Below, piece by piece: positions 52,203-62,572 of a stretch of DNA of 64,000 nt. Position 1 is the stretch's first letter. Each line of letters begins with the position of its first letter. The stretch comes from Heterorhizobium halophytocola (lineage in GTDB: Bacteria; Pseudomonadota; Alphaproteobacteria; Rhizobiales; Rhizobiaceae): the NCBI RefSeq assembly GCF_017873095.1, contig NZ_JAGGJU010000018.1, forward strand, positions 1 to 64,000, written 5' to 3'. The translations under genes and the position numbers were made by a program. The notes beneath the pieces are model-generated. The model had not been told where the DNA came from. It saw only the letters and a list, made by a program, of their open reading frames with translations, and searched no databases.

Positions 52203-53973
52203 GGGTTTTCTCGAGCGCTATAACGAGGAACTGCATGCGCTGCGCCGCCGCGCGACGCGGTTTGCAGAGGCCTTCCCCAAGATCGCCGGGCGGCTGCGGA
52301 TGTCCGGCGCCGAGGCCGACGATCCGCATGTCGAGCGGCTGGTGCAGAGCTTTGCCTATTCCGCCGCGCGCATCCGCCAGAAGCTGGACGACGAATTCCC
52401 CGAGCTCACCGACAGCCTGCTCGAAACCCTCTATCCGCATTTTCTGGCGCCACTGCCGTCGATGAGCATCGTCCGCTTCACGCCGAGCGCCCAGCTGGCG
52501 GCCGTCCAGACGGTGCCGCGTCACAGCGAGATCCTCGCCGAGCCGGTCAACGGCGAGACCTGCCGGTTCCGCACCACGCAGGCGACCGAGGTCTCGCCGA
52601 TCGAGATTGCGTCAGCCGCCCTCGCCTCGCAGCCGATCGATGCGCCGCTGCTGCCCGGGGGCGGCGTTGCCAGCTGCCTCAGGGTGTCGCTTCGACTGTC
52701 GGCGATACGCCCGCAGAGTTTCTCCGATATCGGGCTGAAAAGCCTGAAATTCTTCATCGGTTCCAGCTGGCAGCAGGCGACCGCGCTGCATGAGCTGTTG
52801 ACCAATCATTGCGTCGGACTGGCCCTTGCCCGCCACGCGCAGGATGCCAACGCGGTCTTCCTGCCGGCAGCCTGCCTGAAGGCCAGCGGCTTTGCCAATG
52901 ACGAGGCCATGCTGCCCTATCCGCCGACAAGCTTCGAGGGTTACCGGCTGCTCACCGAATTCTTCGCGCTGCCGCAGAAATTCCTGTTTCTCGATATCGA
53001 CGGGCTCGACCGCTGGCCCGGTGGCGACTGCGAACTCTACATCTACCTAGACGAGAGCAATGCCAAGCTTGAACGCAGCGTCTCGGCCAGTGACTTCGTG
53101 CTCAACGCAACGCCGGTGATCAACCTGTTCCGGCAGACCTGCGAACCGATCTCGATCGACGGCAGCAGCACCGAATACCGTCTGGTCCCCGATGGCCGCC
53201 GCCATCAGACCCGCGAGGTGCATCGCATCGAGACGGTCCGCCTGACGACCCGAAACGGCCGCGAGGAACTGGCGCAGCCGTTTTTCGGCCGCCCGTCGAT
53301 TGCCGGCGGCAAGGTCCAGTGGCAGGGGCAGCGCCGGTTCGACGATGACGACGGCACCTCCGACACGAACATCGCCTTTGTCGATCGCGAGCGCGGCCCG
53401 CTCGGTCCCCTCGACATGGTCGCCAGCGTCGACACGCTCTGCCTCAACCGCAACCTGCCGGAACAGCTGCCCTTCGGCGGCGGCCATCCGCGCCTGCAAC
53501 TGGCCTCTGGAAGCGATGCGGTCGACACTCTCGTGGCTCTCATTCCGCCGACGCCGTCGGTCCGGCTCAACCAGCGCAGCCACCGCGAATGGCGTCTCGT
53601 ATCGCATCTGCTGCTCAACCACCTGTCGCTGTTCGACAATGGCGGCAATGCCTTCAAGGACCTGATGGCCCTCTACGCGTTCCGCGACGCGCCCGAGACG
53701 CGACGGCTCACCGAGGCGATCAGCCGGATCGAGGCAAAGGCGTCCCATGCCCTGATCGGTCAGGCCATGGTGCCGGGCACCGATGTCACGATGGAATTCG
53801 ACCCCGCCGTGATCGATCGGCCCGCGGCCTATCTGTTCGGCAGCGTGCTCGATCATTTCCTCGGGCTCTATACCTCGATCAACACCTTCACCCGGCTGAC
53901 CGTGACCATGCGCGGCCAGTCCAGCGCCGTGCTGCGGCGGCCCGCAAGAGCGGCCCGCCGGCCGCTCGTATGA
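52195..53973 (+). CDS. tssF: TssF baseplate protein
   Basis: 592 residues. The family start is typical: FLERYNEELHALRRRATRFA, then FPKIAGRL, ADDPHVERLVQSFAYSAARI and LTDSLLETLYPHFLAPLPSM. The C-terminus has HREWRLVSHLLLNHLSLFDN. The start overlaps tssE by eight bases. Confidence 0.93.
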   Translation: MAEGFLERYNEELHALRRRATRFAEAFPKIAGRLRMSGAEADDPHVERLVQSFAYSAARIRQKLDDEFPELTDSLLETLYPHFLAPLPSMSIVRFTPSAQLAAVQTVPRHSEILAEPVNGETCRFRTTQATEVSPIEIASAALASQPIDAPLLPGGGVASCLRVSLRLSAIRPQSFSDIGLKSLKFFIGSSWQQATALHELLTNHCVGLALARHAQDANAVFLPAACLKASGFANDEAMLPYPPTSFEGYRLLTEFFALPQKFLFLDIDGLDRWPGGDCELYIYLDESNAKLERSVSASDFVLNATPVINLFRQTCEPISIDGSSTEYRLVPDGRRHQTREVHRIETVRLTTRNGREELAQPFFGRPSIAGGKVQWQGQRRFDDDDGTSDTNIAFVDRERGPLGPLDMVASVDTLCLNRNLPEQLPFGGGHPRLQLASGSDAVDTLVALIPPTPSVRLNQRSHREWRLVSHLLLNHLSLFDNGGNAFKDLMALYAFRDAPETRRLTEAISRIEAKASHALIGQAMVPGTDVTMEFDPAVIDRPAAYLFGSVLDHFLGLYTSINTFTRLTVTMRGQSSAVLRRPARAARRPLV

Positions 53974-53986
53974 AGGGGGAGAGACG

Positions 53987-54988
53987 ATGAAACATGAAGA
54001 TCTCTCGGGCGAAGCAGCGCTTGCAAGCCTGTTGGCGGAGGATCCGGGCCGGTTCGAGCCGACCACCGCCTACCGGATCGCCCAGACGCTGGCAGGCGAC
54101 GACGCGCTGCAGAGAATGCCGCATATCGACGTGCGCCCGGCCGCCCTCCCCGTCAGCGGCTTCCGCCGCCGTGGCGACAAGGTCGAGCTACGCTCCACCT
54201 TTTCCGCCCTTGTCGGCGCGCTCGGCTCGCTGCCGCCGGGCTACAACGATCTGATCCTGAAGGAAGAACGCAACCGTTCCCACGGCCTGTCGAGCTTCAT
54301 TGCCCTGTTTGCCGAACGCTTTGCCGACCTGTTCGTCGCCGCCGGCGAGAAATACCGGATTGCCAGACGCATCCGCTGGCAGCCGCGCGCGCAGGGAAAC
54401 ACGTTTGCCAGGGTCCTCCTGTCGCTGACGGGCTTCGGCACGGCCAACCTGACCGAGACAAGCAATGTCGAGGAAGAGACGCTGCTTCGCTATGCCGGTC
54501 ACTTTGCCAACCGCACCCGCAATGCCGTCAACCTGGAGGCACTGCTTTCGGATTTCACCGGCTTGCCGATCGCGGTCTCGATGTTCCAGCCCCGCTGGAT
54601 CACCATTCCCGAGCGTGAACGCAGCCGCATGGGCGGGCTCGGCGCCCCGAGGCTCGGCGTCGACAGCGTCGCCGGTCAGGCCGTTCGCGATCTTGGCAGC
54701 GGCTTTCGCCTCGTCGTCGGACCGGTCGGCTACGACGATTATCTGACGCTCTCGCCCGGGACCGAACGCATGCGCGAGATCTGCGCCCTGGCGCGGCTGT
54801 TCGTCGGGTCGGGCCTGCAGTTCGATGTGCAGGTCGTGCTGCGCAAGACAGAGATTCCGCTGAGCCGGATGTCCGGGCCGCAATCGACGCGGCTCGGCTG
54901 GAACAGCTGGGCACGCGTGGCACCGGCCGCCGAGGACAGCGGCGAAGCCGTGGTCCGCGAGAGCCAGGCGCTGGCGGTGGTTGGATGA
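53987..54988 (+). CDS. tssG: TssG baseplate protein
   Basis: 333 residues with the TssG landmarks SFIALFAERFADLFVAAGEK, LLRYAGHFANRTRNAVNLEA, LSDFTGLPIAVSMFQPRWI and LSPGTERMREICALARLFVG. It completes the wedge with TssE and TssF. GGGGGAGAG site upstream. Confidence 0.92.
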   Translation: MKHEDLSGEAALASLLAEDPGRFEPTTAYRIAQTLAGDDALQRMPHIDVRPAALPVSGFRRRGDKVELRSTFSALVGALGSLPPGYNDLILKEERNRSHGLSSFIALFAERFADLFVAAGEKYRIARRIRWQPRAQGNTFARVLLSLTGFGTANLTETSNVEEETLLRYAGHFANRTRNAVNLEALLSDFTGLPIAVSMFQPRWITIPERERSRMGGLGAPRLGVDSVAGQAVRDLGSGFRLVVGPVGYDDYLTLSPGTERMREICALARLFVGSGLQFDVQVVLRKTEIPLSRMSGPQSTRLGWNSWARVAPAAEDSGEAVVRESQALAVVG

Positions 54989-55001
54989 CGGGAGGGACGG
55001 C

Positions 55002-56222
55002 ATGAAACTCGAACTCCGCTACCAGGACGAGACCGGTGCGAGGGGGCCCGCGCCCTTCGTGCTGGAACACGGCAAGCGTACGCTCGGCCGCTCCCGGGAC
55101 TGCGACTGGCAGGTCGATGTCGACGACCGTCGGATTTCCAAGGTCCATTGCGTGATCCAGCGGGTGCGCGACGGCTACGAGCTTGTCGACAGGAGTGCCA
55201 ACGGCACCCGCATAGACGGCCGCATACTTGAGGAGGGTCAGGGCGCCCGGCTGACCGACGGCTGCACGATCGCGCTCGGTGCACGCAACCTGACGGCGCG
55301 GATCTCCGGCGAACAGTCGGAAGAGATGCCGGATCCCGCGCCGTCGCTGCGTGTCTCCGACGAAACGCTGACGATTTCCTCCATCCTGGCGGACGTCGCG
55401 CCGGGCGGCCAGATGGCCCGCGGCATTCTCGGCCGCAAGGATGGCGACGACAGTCCGGGCGGCGTCAGGGACACCGGCCGCAAGCGTGGCGGCATTTCGC
55501 GCCAGGTCCAGGTCGGCTGGGACAGCCCGCCGGTCCCCGGCGCCGGCGATGCCGTGCTGCCCGAAAACTGGTTCGAGGACGAGGACGCCGGCAGCCGCAC
55601 CGAACATGTCGAGGCCACCCGCGCCTCCGTTGCGATAGCCCGCCCCGCCGGGCGGAAGAAGGCCGTGCTAGACGACTTCGAGGATGTGTTCCCCGACGAG
55701 CCGGAGCCGCAGGCATCCCCGGCCGCGGCTGTCACGGGCCCCACCTCCGCGGCAACTGCCGCCCAAGTTGCGGCACCGGACCTCGGGCGCCTGAAGGTCG
55801 CCGTTTCGGCCCTGGAGCGCGCAAGCGAGGATGTCTTCGCCCTGCTGTCGATGGAACGGTCCGAAGACAGGCAGTCCGGCGCGCAGTCGGCCGAGGATCG
55901 GCTGGCCGCACGGATCGAGACCCTCACGCGTGATCAGCAGGCCTTTGCCGGCCTGCTCGAGACGATGCTGCGCGAGGCTACACGACGGCTGGAACCGCGC
56001 ATCATCGAGGCGCGGCTGGAGGCCTCCGGCAATCCGCTGAAGCGCCTGTTCAGGCCGAACCACTGGGACTCCTACAAGGCCCAGTTCGACAGCGCCGGCG
56101 AGACGATGAACGTCACACGATTTCTACAGCAGGCAGCCCATGGCGCGCTTCCCGATCCCGAGGAAGCCGACCGGCGGGCGCAATCCGACATGACAGGGAA
56201 AAAATCCTCCGATGAAACATGA
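55002..56222 (+). CDS. fha: Fha (TagH) FHA-domain protein
   Basis: 406 residues. Residues 1-100 form the FHA domain: RTLGRSRDCDWQV, RRISKVHCVIQR and SANGTRIDG, with the phosphothreonine-contacting Arg, Ser and Asn residues present. A long disordered linker leads to a C-terminal helical TagH-like region (LKRLFRPNHWDSYKAQFD). It binds phosphorylated TssL in the Agrobacterium system, where the kinase PpkA and phosphatase control assembly. GGAGGG site upstream. Confidence 0.9.
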   Translation: MKLELRYQDETGARGPAPFVLEHGKRTLGRSRDCDWQVDVDDRRISKVHCVIQRVRDGYELVDRSANGTRIDGRILEEGQGARLTDGCTIALGARNLTARISGEQSEEMPDPAPSLRVSDETLTISSILADVAPGGQMARGILGRKDGDDSPGGVRDTGRKRGGISRQVQVGWDSPPVPGAGDAVLPENWFEDEDAGSRTEHVEATRASVAIARPAGRKKAVLDDFEDVFPDEPEPQASPAAAVTGPTSAATAAQVAAPDLGRLKVAVSALERASEDVFALLSMERSEDRQSGAQSAEDRLAARIETLTRDQQAFAGLLETMLREATRRLEPRIIEARLEASGNPLKRLFRPNHWDSYKAQFDSAGETMNVTRFLQQAAHGALPDPEEADRRAQSDMTGKKSSDET

Positions 56223-57552
56223 GAACCGTGTGGCCTGGAGCGAGGGCATGTTCCTCCGGGTCCAGCATTTCCAGCAGGCAGACCGTTGGACCGAGCGCCT
56301 GGTCGGCGCAACGGCGCGGGCACTGACCCCCTATCCCTGGGGCGTCGCCGAATTCGGCATCGACCGCAGCGCGCTTGCCATCGGCAAGTTCGGCCTGACC
56401 AGCCTGCAGGGATTGCTGCCCGACGGCACGGTGATCGACGCCCCGGAAGGCGCCGACCTGCCGGCCGCGATCGATCTGGAGGAAAGCGTCAAGAATGCCA
56501 CCGTCTACCTCGCCCTTCCCGCGCGGCGGCCGGGCAAGGCCGACATCGCCATGGAAGCGGCCAATGCCGGTCGCGGCGCGCGCATGCTGGCGGCCGAATA
56601 CGAAGCGCCCGACGCCAATGTCGATACCGACTTCATGGCGCAGATCTCGGTCGGCCGGCTCAATCTGAAGCTGCTGACCTCGGGCGATGATCTGAGCGGC
56701 TACGAGCTGATCGCCGTCGCCCGGATCGTCGAGGTACGATCCGACCGCGCCGTGGTGATCGACGAGAACTTCATCGCCCCGTCGCTCAATTGCGCGGCAA
56801 GCCGCCGGCTTGCCGAACTGCTGACCGAGCTGCTCGGCATCGTGCGCCACCGCGCCGATGCGGTCGCCCAGCGGATCGGCGACCCTTCGATCCGCGGCAC
56901 CGCCGAGGTCGGCGACTATCTGCTGCTGCAGATCCTCAATCGTGCCGATCCGCTGCTGCACCATCTGTCGGCCAATGCGACCCGCATCCACCCGATCGTG
57001 TTCTACGAGCACTGCCTGCAGCTTGCAGGGGAACTGGCGACCTTTACCGACGACACCAAGCGGCCTGACCCGTTTCCCGCCTACCAGCATGACGACCTGA
57101 AGGCGACGTTTGCCGCGGTATTCGACAGCCTGCGCACCTCGCTGTCTGCCGTGCTGGAACAGACGGCCATCCAGATCGACCTTGCCGAACGGCGCCACGG
57201 CGTGCGGGTCGGCACGATCAACGATCGCAGCCTGCTACAGGATGCCGGCTTCGTGCTTGCCGTGCGCGCCGACATGTCGGCGGAAGACGTGCGCCGCAGC
57301 TTCCCGTCGCAGATCAAGGTCGGCCCGGTTGAGCGCATCGCCGAACTCGTCAACGTGGCGCTGCCGGGCATTCCCGTCCGGCCGCTGCCCGTGCTGCCGC
57401 GCCAGCTGCCCTACCGCTCCGGCACGATCTATTTCGAACTCGACACCAAAACCCCGCTTTGGAAGCAGCTTGAGACCTCGGGCGCGATCGCCCTGCACCT
57501 TGCAGGCGAGTTCCCCGGGCTCGAGATGGAACTATGGGCCCTCAGAGAATGA
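56212..57552 (+). CDS. tssK: TssK baseplate-membrane connector
   Basis: 446 residues beginning with the conserved NRVAWSEGMFLRVQHFQQAD and PYPWGVAEFGIDR. The C-terminal third has IPVRPLPVLPRQLPYRSGTI and YFELDTK. It links the baseplate to TssL and TssM. It overlaps fha by 11 bases and tssL by an ATGA junction. Confidence 0.94.
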   Translation: MKHENRVAWSEGMFLRVQHFQQADRWTERLVGATARALTPYPWGVAEFGIDRSALAIGKFGLTSLQGLLPDGTVIDAPEGADLPAAIDLEESVKNATVYLALPARRPGKADIAMEAANAGRGARMLAAEYEAPDANVDTDFMAQISVGRLNLKLLTSGDDLSGYELIAVARIVEVRSDRAVVIDENFIAPSLNCAASRRLAELLTELLGIVRHRADAVAQRIGDPSIRGTAEVGDYLLLQILNRADPLLHHLSANATRIHPIVFYEHCLQLAGELATFTDDTKRPDPFPAYQHDDLKATFAAVFDSLRTSLSAVLEQTAIQIDLAERRHGVRVGTINDRSLLQDAGFVLAVRADMSAEDVRRSFPSQIKVGPVERIAELVNVALPGIPVRPLPVLPRQLPYRSGTIYFELDTKTPLWKQLETSGAIALHLAGEFPGLEMELWALRE

Positions 57553-59063
57553 CGAAAGAACGGTCTTCATCCTTGCAGGACGAACCGACGGTGGTGGAAG
57601 TCACCGAGGAAACGCGCAAGCGCGCCCAGTCCGATCGCAAGATCGCCGAACTGCTCGACGACGTCATGGATGCGCGCGAGCCGGAGCGCACCGCCTCCGG
57701 CTTCTCCATCGAGGCGATGATCGCCGGCTTCGGGCTTGATAACAGCGAGGTGCCGGTCCTGGTCGGCGCCGCCACCCCCCTGCTCTATCTGGCGCATATC
57801 CTCAGGCACAATGACGGCGAACCCGATCCGGAAGAGCTGCGACGGGTCTCCTTTGCCGCGGTCAAGCGCTATGAGCGGGACCTCGCGTCTGCGCAGATCA
57901 GCCCGGAGCGCTCGCGCGCCGCGCATTATGTCATCTGCGCCACGGTCGACGACGTCGTCCTGAGCAAGGCCTGGGGCGTGCGCGCCGGCTGGGCGCGTTC
58001 CGGCCTGGTATCCACCTTCCACAACGATGTCACCGGTGGCGACCGGGTGTTCGACCTGCTCGATCACTTTCATCAGTCGCCCGGCGCCAACAAGGATCTG
58101 CTGCTGCTGATCTATCTGTCCCTGTCGCTCGCCTTCGAGGGGCGCACGCGGGTCTCCCCCCGTGGGGCGCTGGAACTGTCACGGATCCGGGACAGCCTCT
58201 ACAAGACCCTGCTTGGCCAGTACGGGGTGTTCGAACGGGAACTGTCGCCGCATTGGCAAGGGGTGAAGGCCAAGCACAAGCCGCTGAAGACGGTGGTGGC
58301 CCTCTGGACCTTCCTGTCGATCCTCGCGCTGATCCTCGCCTTCGGCTATCTCTTCTTCACGCTGTCGCTCAACGGCGTCTCGGACAAGACCTATGAACGG
58401 CTGGCAGCATTGCCGCCGCACGAAACACCGAGCGTGCATATCGAAGCGCCGCCGAAGGACACGAAAGTCCCCGTCGAGATAGTGAAGAAGCCGCAAACAC
58501 CGCCGCCGAGGGTGGAAGCGCCGGCGAAACCGTCGCGGCTGGACAATCTGCTCGCCTTCCTGCAGCCGGAAGTGCAGCGCAAGCTCGTCAGCCTCTCCGA
58601 CGCCAATGGCAAGCTGAAGATCCGGATCAACAATTCCGGCCTGTTCGATACTGGCAGTGCGGTCGTCAAGGACGACTTTCACGACCTGCTCGACAGGATC
58701 GGCGGCGCGCTGGCGGCCGACAAGTTCCGCGCGCTGGTCACCGGTTACACGGACAATGTGCCGATCAAGACGGCGCAATTCCCTTCCAACTGGCACCTCT
58801 CCGAGGCGAGAGCCAAGGCCGTCGGCGAGATCCTCTCGCAGTTCACCGGCACCGACGCCATCCTGACGGAAGGCCGCGCCGACAGCGACCCGATCGCCAG
58901 CAATGACACGCCCGAAGGACGGGAAATGAACAGACGTACCGAAATCCTGGTTCTGACCAACCCGGACGAGATCCTCAGCAAATACGGCATCGACCCCGTC
59001 ACCATCCAGAACAGCCAGACGGGCGGTGATGCAAAACCGGCAACGGAGGGCGGTAACCAGTGA
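57549..59063 (+). CDS. tssL: TssL inner-membrane protein with OmpA-like domain
   Basis: 504 residues. Cytoplasmic DotU-like domain (about 60-245: LVGAATPLLYLAHILRHN, HYVICATVDDVVLSKAWG, FLSLSLAFEGR-like YLSLSLAFEGRTRV), one membrane segment (about 265-285), a Pro-rich periplasmic linker and a C-terminal OmpA domain (about 340-470: IRINNSGLFDTGSAVVKDDF, VTGYTDNVPIKT, NWHLSEARAKAVGEIL, NRRTEILV) that binds peptidoglycan. It anchors the membrane complex; the Agrobacterium homologue is phosphorylated on a Thr in its N-terminus. Confidence 0.93.
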   Translation: MTKERSSSLQDEPTVVEVTEETRKRAQSDRKIAELLDDVMDAREPERTASGFSIEAMIAGFGLDNSEVPVLVGAATPLLYLAHILRHNDGEPDPEELRRVSFAAVKRYERDLASAQISPERSRAAHYVICATVDDVVLSKAWGVRAGWARSGLVSTFHNDVTGGDRVFDLLDHFHQSPGANKDLLLLIYLSLSLAFEGRTRVSPRGALELSRIRDSLYKTLLGQYGVFERELSPHWQGVKAKHKPLKTVVALWTFLSILALILAFGYLFFTLSLNGVSDKTYERLAALPPHETPSVHIEAPPKDTKVPVEIVKKPQTPPPRVEAPAKPSRLDNLLAFLQPEVQRKLVSLSDANGKLKIRINNSGLFDTGSAVVKDDFHDLLDRIGGALAADKFRALVTGYTDNVPIKTAQFPSNWHLSEARAKAVGEILSQFTGTDAILTEGRADSDPIASNDTPEGREMNRRTEILVLTNPDEILSKYGIDPVTIQNSQTGGDAKPATEGGNQ

Positions 59064-62000
59064 ACCCGCTCAGTTATTTCTATTCTATACGGTCCTATGT
59101 CGACAGCTATGCCGGCATCCTCGGCCGCCGTTTCCTGACCCTGATCTGGGCGGTGGCCCTGTGTGTCGTCATCTGGCTCTACGGCTATCTGATCGGCTAC
59201 GGAACCTTCAAGCCGCTGCAGAGCGTGACCGCCCGGCTGATCGCCATCGCGGTCATCCTTCTGGTCTGGGCCATCTACATGGTGGTCTCGACGCTGCGGG
59301 CCCGCAAACAGGACAAGGAACTCGTCCAGAGCATCGAGCAGGAGGCGCTCGCCAACCAGGCGGCGGAAGTGGGCGAGATCCACACGCGCCTGAAGGAAGC
59401 GCTGGCGCTGCTGCGGCGCGTGACGCGCAAGCGTTTCGGCTATATTTACGACCTGCCCTGGTATGTGATCTTCGGTGCGCCCGGGTCGGGCAAGACGACC
59501 GCGCTTGCCAATTCCGGCCTGAAGTTTCCACTCGGCGAAGCCCTTGGCAGCAATGGCGTCAAGGGCGTCGGCGGCACCAGAAACTGCAACTGGTGGTTCG
59601 CCGAGGAAGCGATCCTGATCGACACGGCCGGGCGCTATACCACGCAGGACGATATCGGCGGCGCCGCCAAGGCCGGCTGGGAAGGCTTTCTCGGCCTGCT
59701 GCGGCGATACAGGCGTTCGCAGCCGATCAACGGCGCGCTGGTGACGTTGTCGGTCGGCGACCTGATGAGCCGCGATCCCGAGGCGCAGCGCGAGGAATTG
59801 CGCGCGATCCGCCAGCGCCTGTCGGAACTCGACGAGTTTCTCGGCGCCCGGGTCCCCGTCTACGTCATCCTGACCAAGGCAGACCTGCTGCCCGGCTTCG
59901 TCGAATTCTTCGACGGTTTCAGCAAGACAGACCGCGAACAGGTCTGGGGCACGACCTTCAAGCTCGACGAAAGCTACAAGGCGGAAGACCTGCCCGGACG
60001 CTTCGAGGAGGAGTTCGCGCTCCTGCAGCAGCGGGTCAATTCGATGCTGCTCGAACGGCTGCAGCAGGAACAGGACGCCGAGCTGCGCGGACGCATCTTC
60101 CGCTTCCCGGCCGAGCTGTCGCGCCTGCGCGAAATGCTGACCGAGAGCCTGTCGGAACTGTCGGCCGGCTCCCAGCTGCTGGAAGCGCCGCTGATCCGCG
60201 GCGTCTACTTCGCCTCCGGCACCCAGGTCGACGCATTCGTGCCCGAGGCGACCGCCGGGCGCCAGCGACGGAGCTATTTCCTGACAAGGCTGTTCCGCGA
60301 GGTGATCTTCAACGAGGCGGCCCTGGTGTCGCGGGATCGCCGCCTGTCGTCGCGTCAGATGCTGCTGCGGCGTCTCGCCTACGGCACCGGCGTCACCGTG
60401 CTGGCGCTGATCTTTGCGTCCTGGGTGGTCACCTATGTGCAGAACAACCGCGCGCTGGCGGCGGCCGAACAGCATATCGATGCCTATGAGAACCTGGCCC
60501 AGGATATCCGCGTGCGCGACGTCTCGGATTCCGATTTCCTGCGCATCCTGCCGGCGCTCGACAACCTGCAGGCGGTCAACACCGATTTCGACCGGAAGGG
60601 CATCCTGAATGTCGGCTTCGGGCTCGACCAGCGGGACAAGATCGCCTCGCGCCAGATGGTCGCCTATCACAAGGCGCTCGACAGCCTGCTTCTGCCGCGG
60701 ATGATCGTCCAGCTGCAGAAGGACATGAAGGCGACCAATGACGTCACCCGCACATTCAACGCGCTGAAACTCTACGGCATGCTGGGTGGGCTCGGACCCG
60801 TCGACCGCGACTTCGTCGGCTACCAGGCCCGCACGATGTTCGAACGGCTCTATCCGGGCGCCGGTCGCGAGGTGGCGCGCGCGGAACTGACCGCCCATGC
60901 CGAGGCGCTGGCAAGCCAGTCCACCCTGCCGGCGGTCGATCTCGACCCCTATCTGCTCGACAAGGCCCGCAAGACGATCGCCGACGAAAGCGTCGCCAAT
61001 CGTGCCTTCGATATCCTGGCCGGGTCCGGACGCGCCGCGGATCTTCCCGGCTGGAACGGCAGTGCCGCCTTCGGCCCGCTCGGTGAAAAGGTGTTCGAAC
61101 GCATTTCCGGCGCGCCGCTGCAGCAGGGGCTTTCAGGGATATTCACCGCGAACGGCTACCGCGATGTCGTCCTGCCCGACATCATGCAGGCCTCGCGCAC
61201 CGCGCTTTCGGAGGAATGGGTGCGCGGCTCCGACGATCGCCTGATCGGCCAGACGGTCGACCAGGTGGCAAGCGCTGCCCTCGACATCTATTTCGACCGG
61301 TTCGAGAAGAGCTGGGCAGGCCTGTTGAGCGACATCAGGGTGAAGCCGTCGAACTCGATCACCGATGCGGCCGAGACGACCCGTATCCTGTCGAACGACC
61401 GGAATGTCGTCGGGCTCGCCGCACGCTCGATCGCCGAAGCGACGGATCTCAGACTGTCGGCCACCGGGGATCTGGCAAGCCTCGGAGATGCCGCAACCAG
61501 CGATACGGTGACGACACTGCTGGCATCGACGGTCACCGCGCCCGATCCCTATGGCAAGCTGCGCGCGGCACTCGAGGCGCCGACCGGTGCAACGGCTGCG
61601 CCTTCCACCTCCGACGGCGACGAAGAGGCGGACGCGAATGCCTCGCAGGTCGACGCGCTGTTGCCGAAGCTCGGAAAGCTGCATGACCAGCTGTCGCGCG
61701 CGTCGACATCGGCTGCGGAAATCGTCAAGATCTTCGATGTCGACAGCCAGCTTACGGAAGCGAACGAGGACCTGCTGCAGGCGGCCCGCACCCTGCCCGG
61801 ACCGCTCGACATCTGGATCGCCGGGGTTTCGGCCGATATCGGCTCGCTCGCGGTAAAGTCCGCCCGTGCCGGCATCAACAGCCAGTGGACGGCGGACGGG
61901 GCGAGCCTTTGCGAAAGCATCGTGCCCGGCCGCTATCCCTTCGACCGCCAGTCGACGCGCGACGTGGCGATGAGCGACTTCGTCCGGCTGTTCGGTCCCG

Positions 62001-62560
62001 AGGGCGTGTTCCGCAGCTTCTTCGACAGCCATCTGGCACCCTTCGTCGACAAGACCCAGTCGCCCTGGCGATGGAAGGGCGCGTTCGGCGCCAAGGGCGA
62101 GCAGAGTGCGGCGCTGGCGCAGTTCGAAAACGCCGACAAGATCACCCGCGCCTTCTTCCCCAATGGCAGCACCGATCCTTCGGTCAGCATCAACATCAAG
62201 CCGGTGTCGCTCTCCGATCGCTCGAATGCCGTCATGCTGGAGATCGAGGGCGAACGGGTGGTCTATTTCCACGGCCCGATCCAGGCGAAGTCGATCAACT
62301 GGCCGGCGCAGTCGCCGGTCAACCTGTCGCGCATCGCCTTCCAGCCGGGCGGATGGCAGAAGGCGGATACGGAAAGTGGCGACTGGTCGCCCTTCCGCCT
62401 GTTCGACAATGCCACGATCACCCGCAAGGGCCAGGATCTGTTCCGCGCCACCTTCGACGGCGGCGGACAGAAGGCGGAGTTCGATGTGCAGTTCGGCACC
62501 GTGCTCAACCCGTTCCAGCTGCCGGCCATGGCGAATTTCGCCTGCCCTGCCAATTTCTGA
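59060..62560 (+). CDS. tssM: TssM (IcmF) membrane-complex protein
   Basis: 1166 residues. Two membrane segments (about 28-48 and 58-76), a cytoplasmic NTPase-like domain with Walker A GAPGSGKTTAL at 139-149 and LIDTAGRYTTQDD, a third membrane segment near residue 445, and a large periplasmic domain. Start is GTG overlapping the tssL stop (GTGA). The intact Walker A fits the Agrobacterium-type TssM, in which ATP binding matters. Confidence 0.95.
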   Translation: MNPLSYFYSIRSYVDSYAGILGRRFLTLIWAVALCVVIWLYGYLIGYGTFKPLQSVTARLIAIAVILLVWAIYMVVSTLRARKQDKELVQSIEQEALANQAAEVGEIHTRLKEALALLRRVTRKRFGYIYDLPWYVIFGAPGSGKTTALANSGLKFPLGEALGSNGVKGVGGTRNCNWWFAEEAILIDTAGRYTTQDDIGGAAKAGWEGFLGLLRRYRRSQPINGALVTLSVGDLMSRDPEAQREELRAIRQRLSELDEFLGARVPVYVILTKADLLPGFVEFFDGFSKTDREQVWGTTFKLDESYKAEDLPGRFEEEFALLQQRVNSMLLERLQQEQDAELRGRIFRFPAELSRLREMLTESLSELSAGSQLLEAPLIRGVYFASGTQVDAFVPEATAGRQRRSYFLTRLFREVIFNEAALVSRDRRLSSRQMLLRRLAYGTGVTVLALIFASWVVTYVQNNRALAAAEQHIDAYENLAQDIRVRDVSDSDFLRILPALDNLQAVNTDFDRKGILNVGFGLDQRDKIASRQMVAYHKALDSLLLPRMIVQLQKDMKATNDVTRTFNALKLYGMLGGLGPVDRDFVGYQARTMFERLYPGAGREVARAELTAHAEALASQSTLPAVDLDPYLLDKARKTIADESVANRAFDILAGSGRAADLPGWNGSAAFGPLGEKVFERISGAPLQQGLSGIFTANGYRDVVLPDIMQASRTALSEEWVRGSDDRLIGQTVDQVASAALDIYFDRFEKSWAGLLSDIRVKPSNSITDAAETTRILSNDRNVVGLAARSIAEATDLRLSATGDLASLGDAATSDTVTTLLASTVTAPDPYGKLRAALEAPTGATAAPSTSDGDEEADANASQVDALLPKLGKLHDQLSRASTSAAEIVKIFDVDSQLTEANEDLLQAARTLPGPLDIWIAGVSADIGSLAVKSARAGINSQWTADGASLCESIVPGRYPFDRQSTRDVAMSDFVRLFGPEGVFRSFFDSHLAPFVDKTQSPWRWKGAFGAKGEQSAALAQFENADKITRAFFPNGSTDPSVSINIKPVSLSDRSNAVMLEIEGERVVYFHGPIQAKSINWPAQSPVNLSRIAFQPGGWQKADTESGDWSPFRLFDNATITRKGQDLFRATFDGGGQKAEFDVQFGTVLNPFQLPAMANFACPANF

Positions 62561-62572
62561 GTGGCAGGGCAG

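Noticed and set aside
58745..60898. 717-codon minus-strand frame opposite tssL and tssM
   Set aside because: Antisense shadow of well-recognised T6SS genes; low-complexity composition and no motifs.
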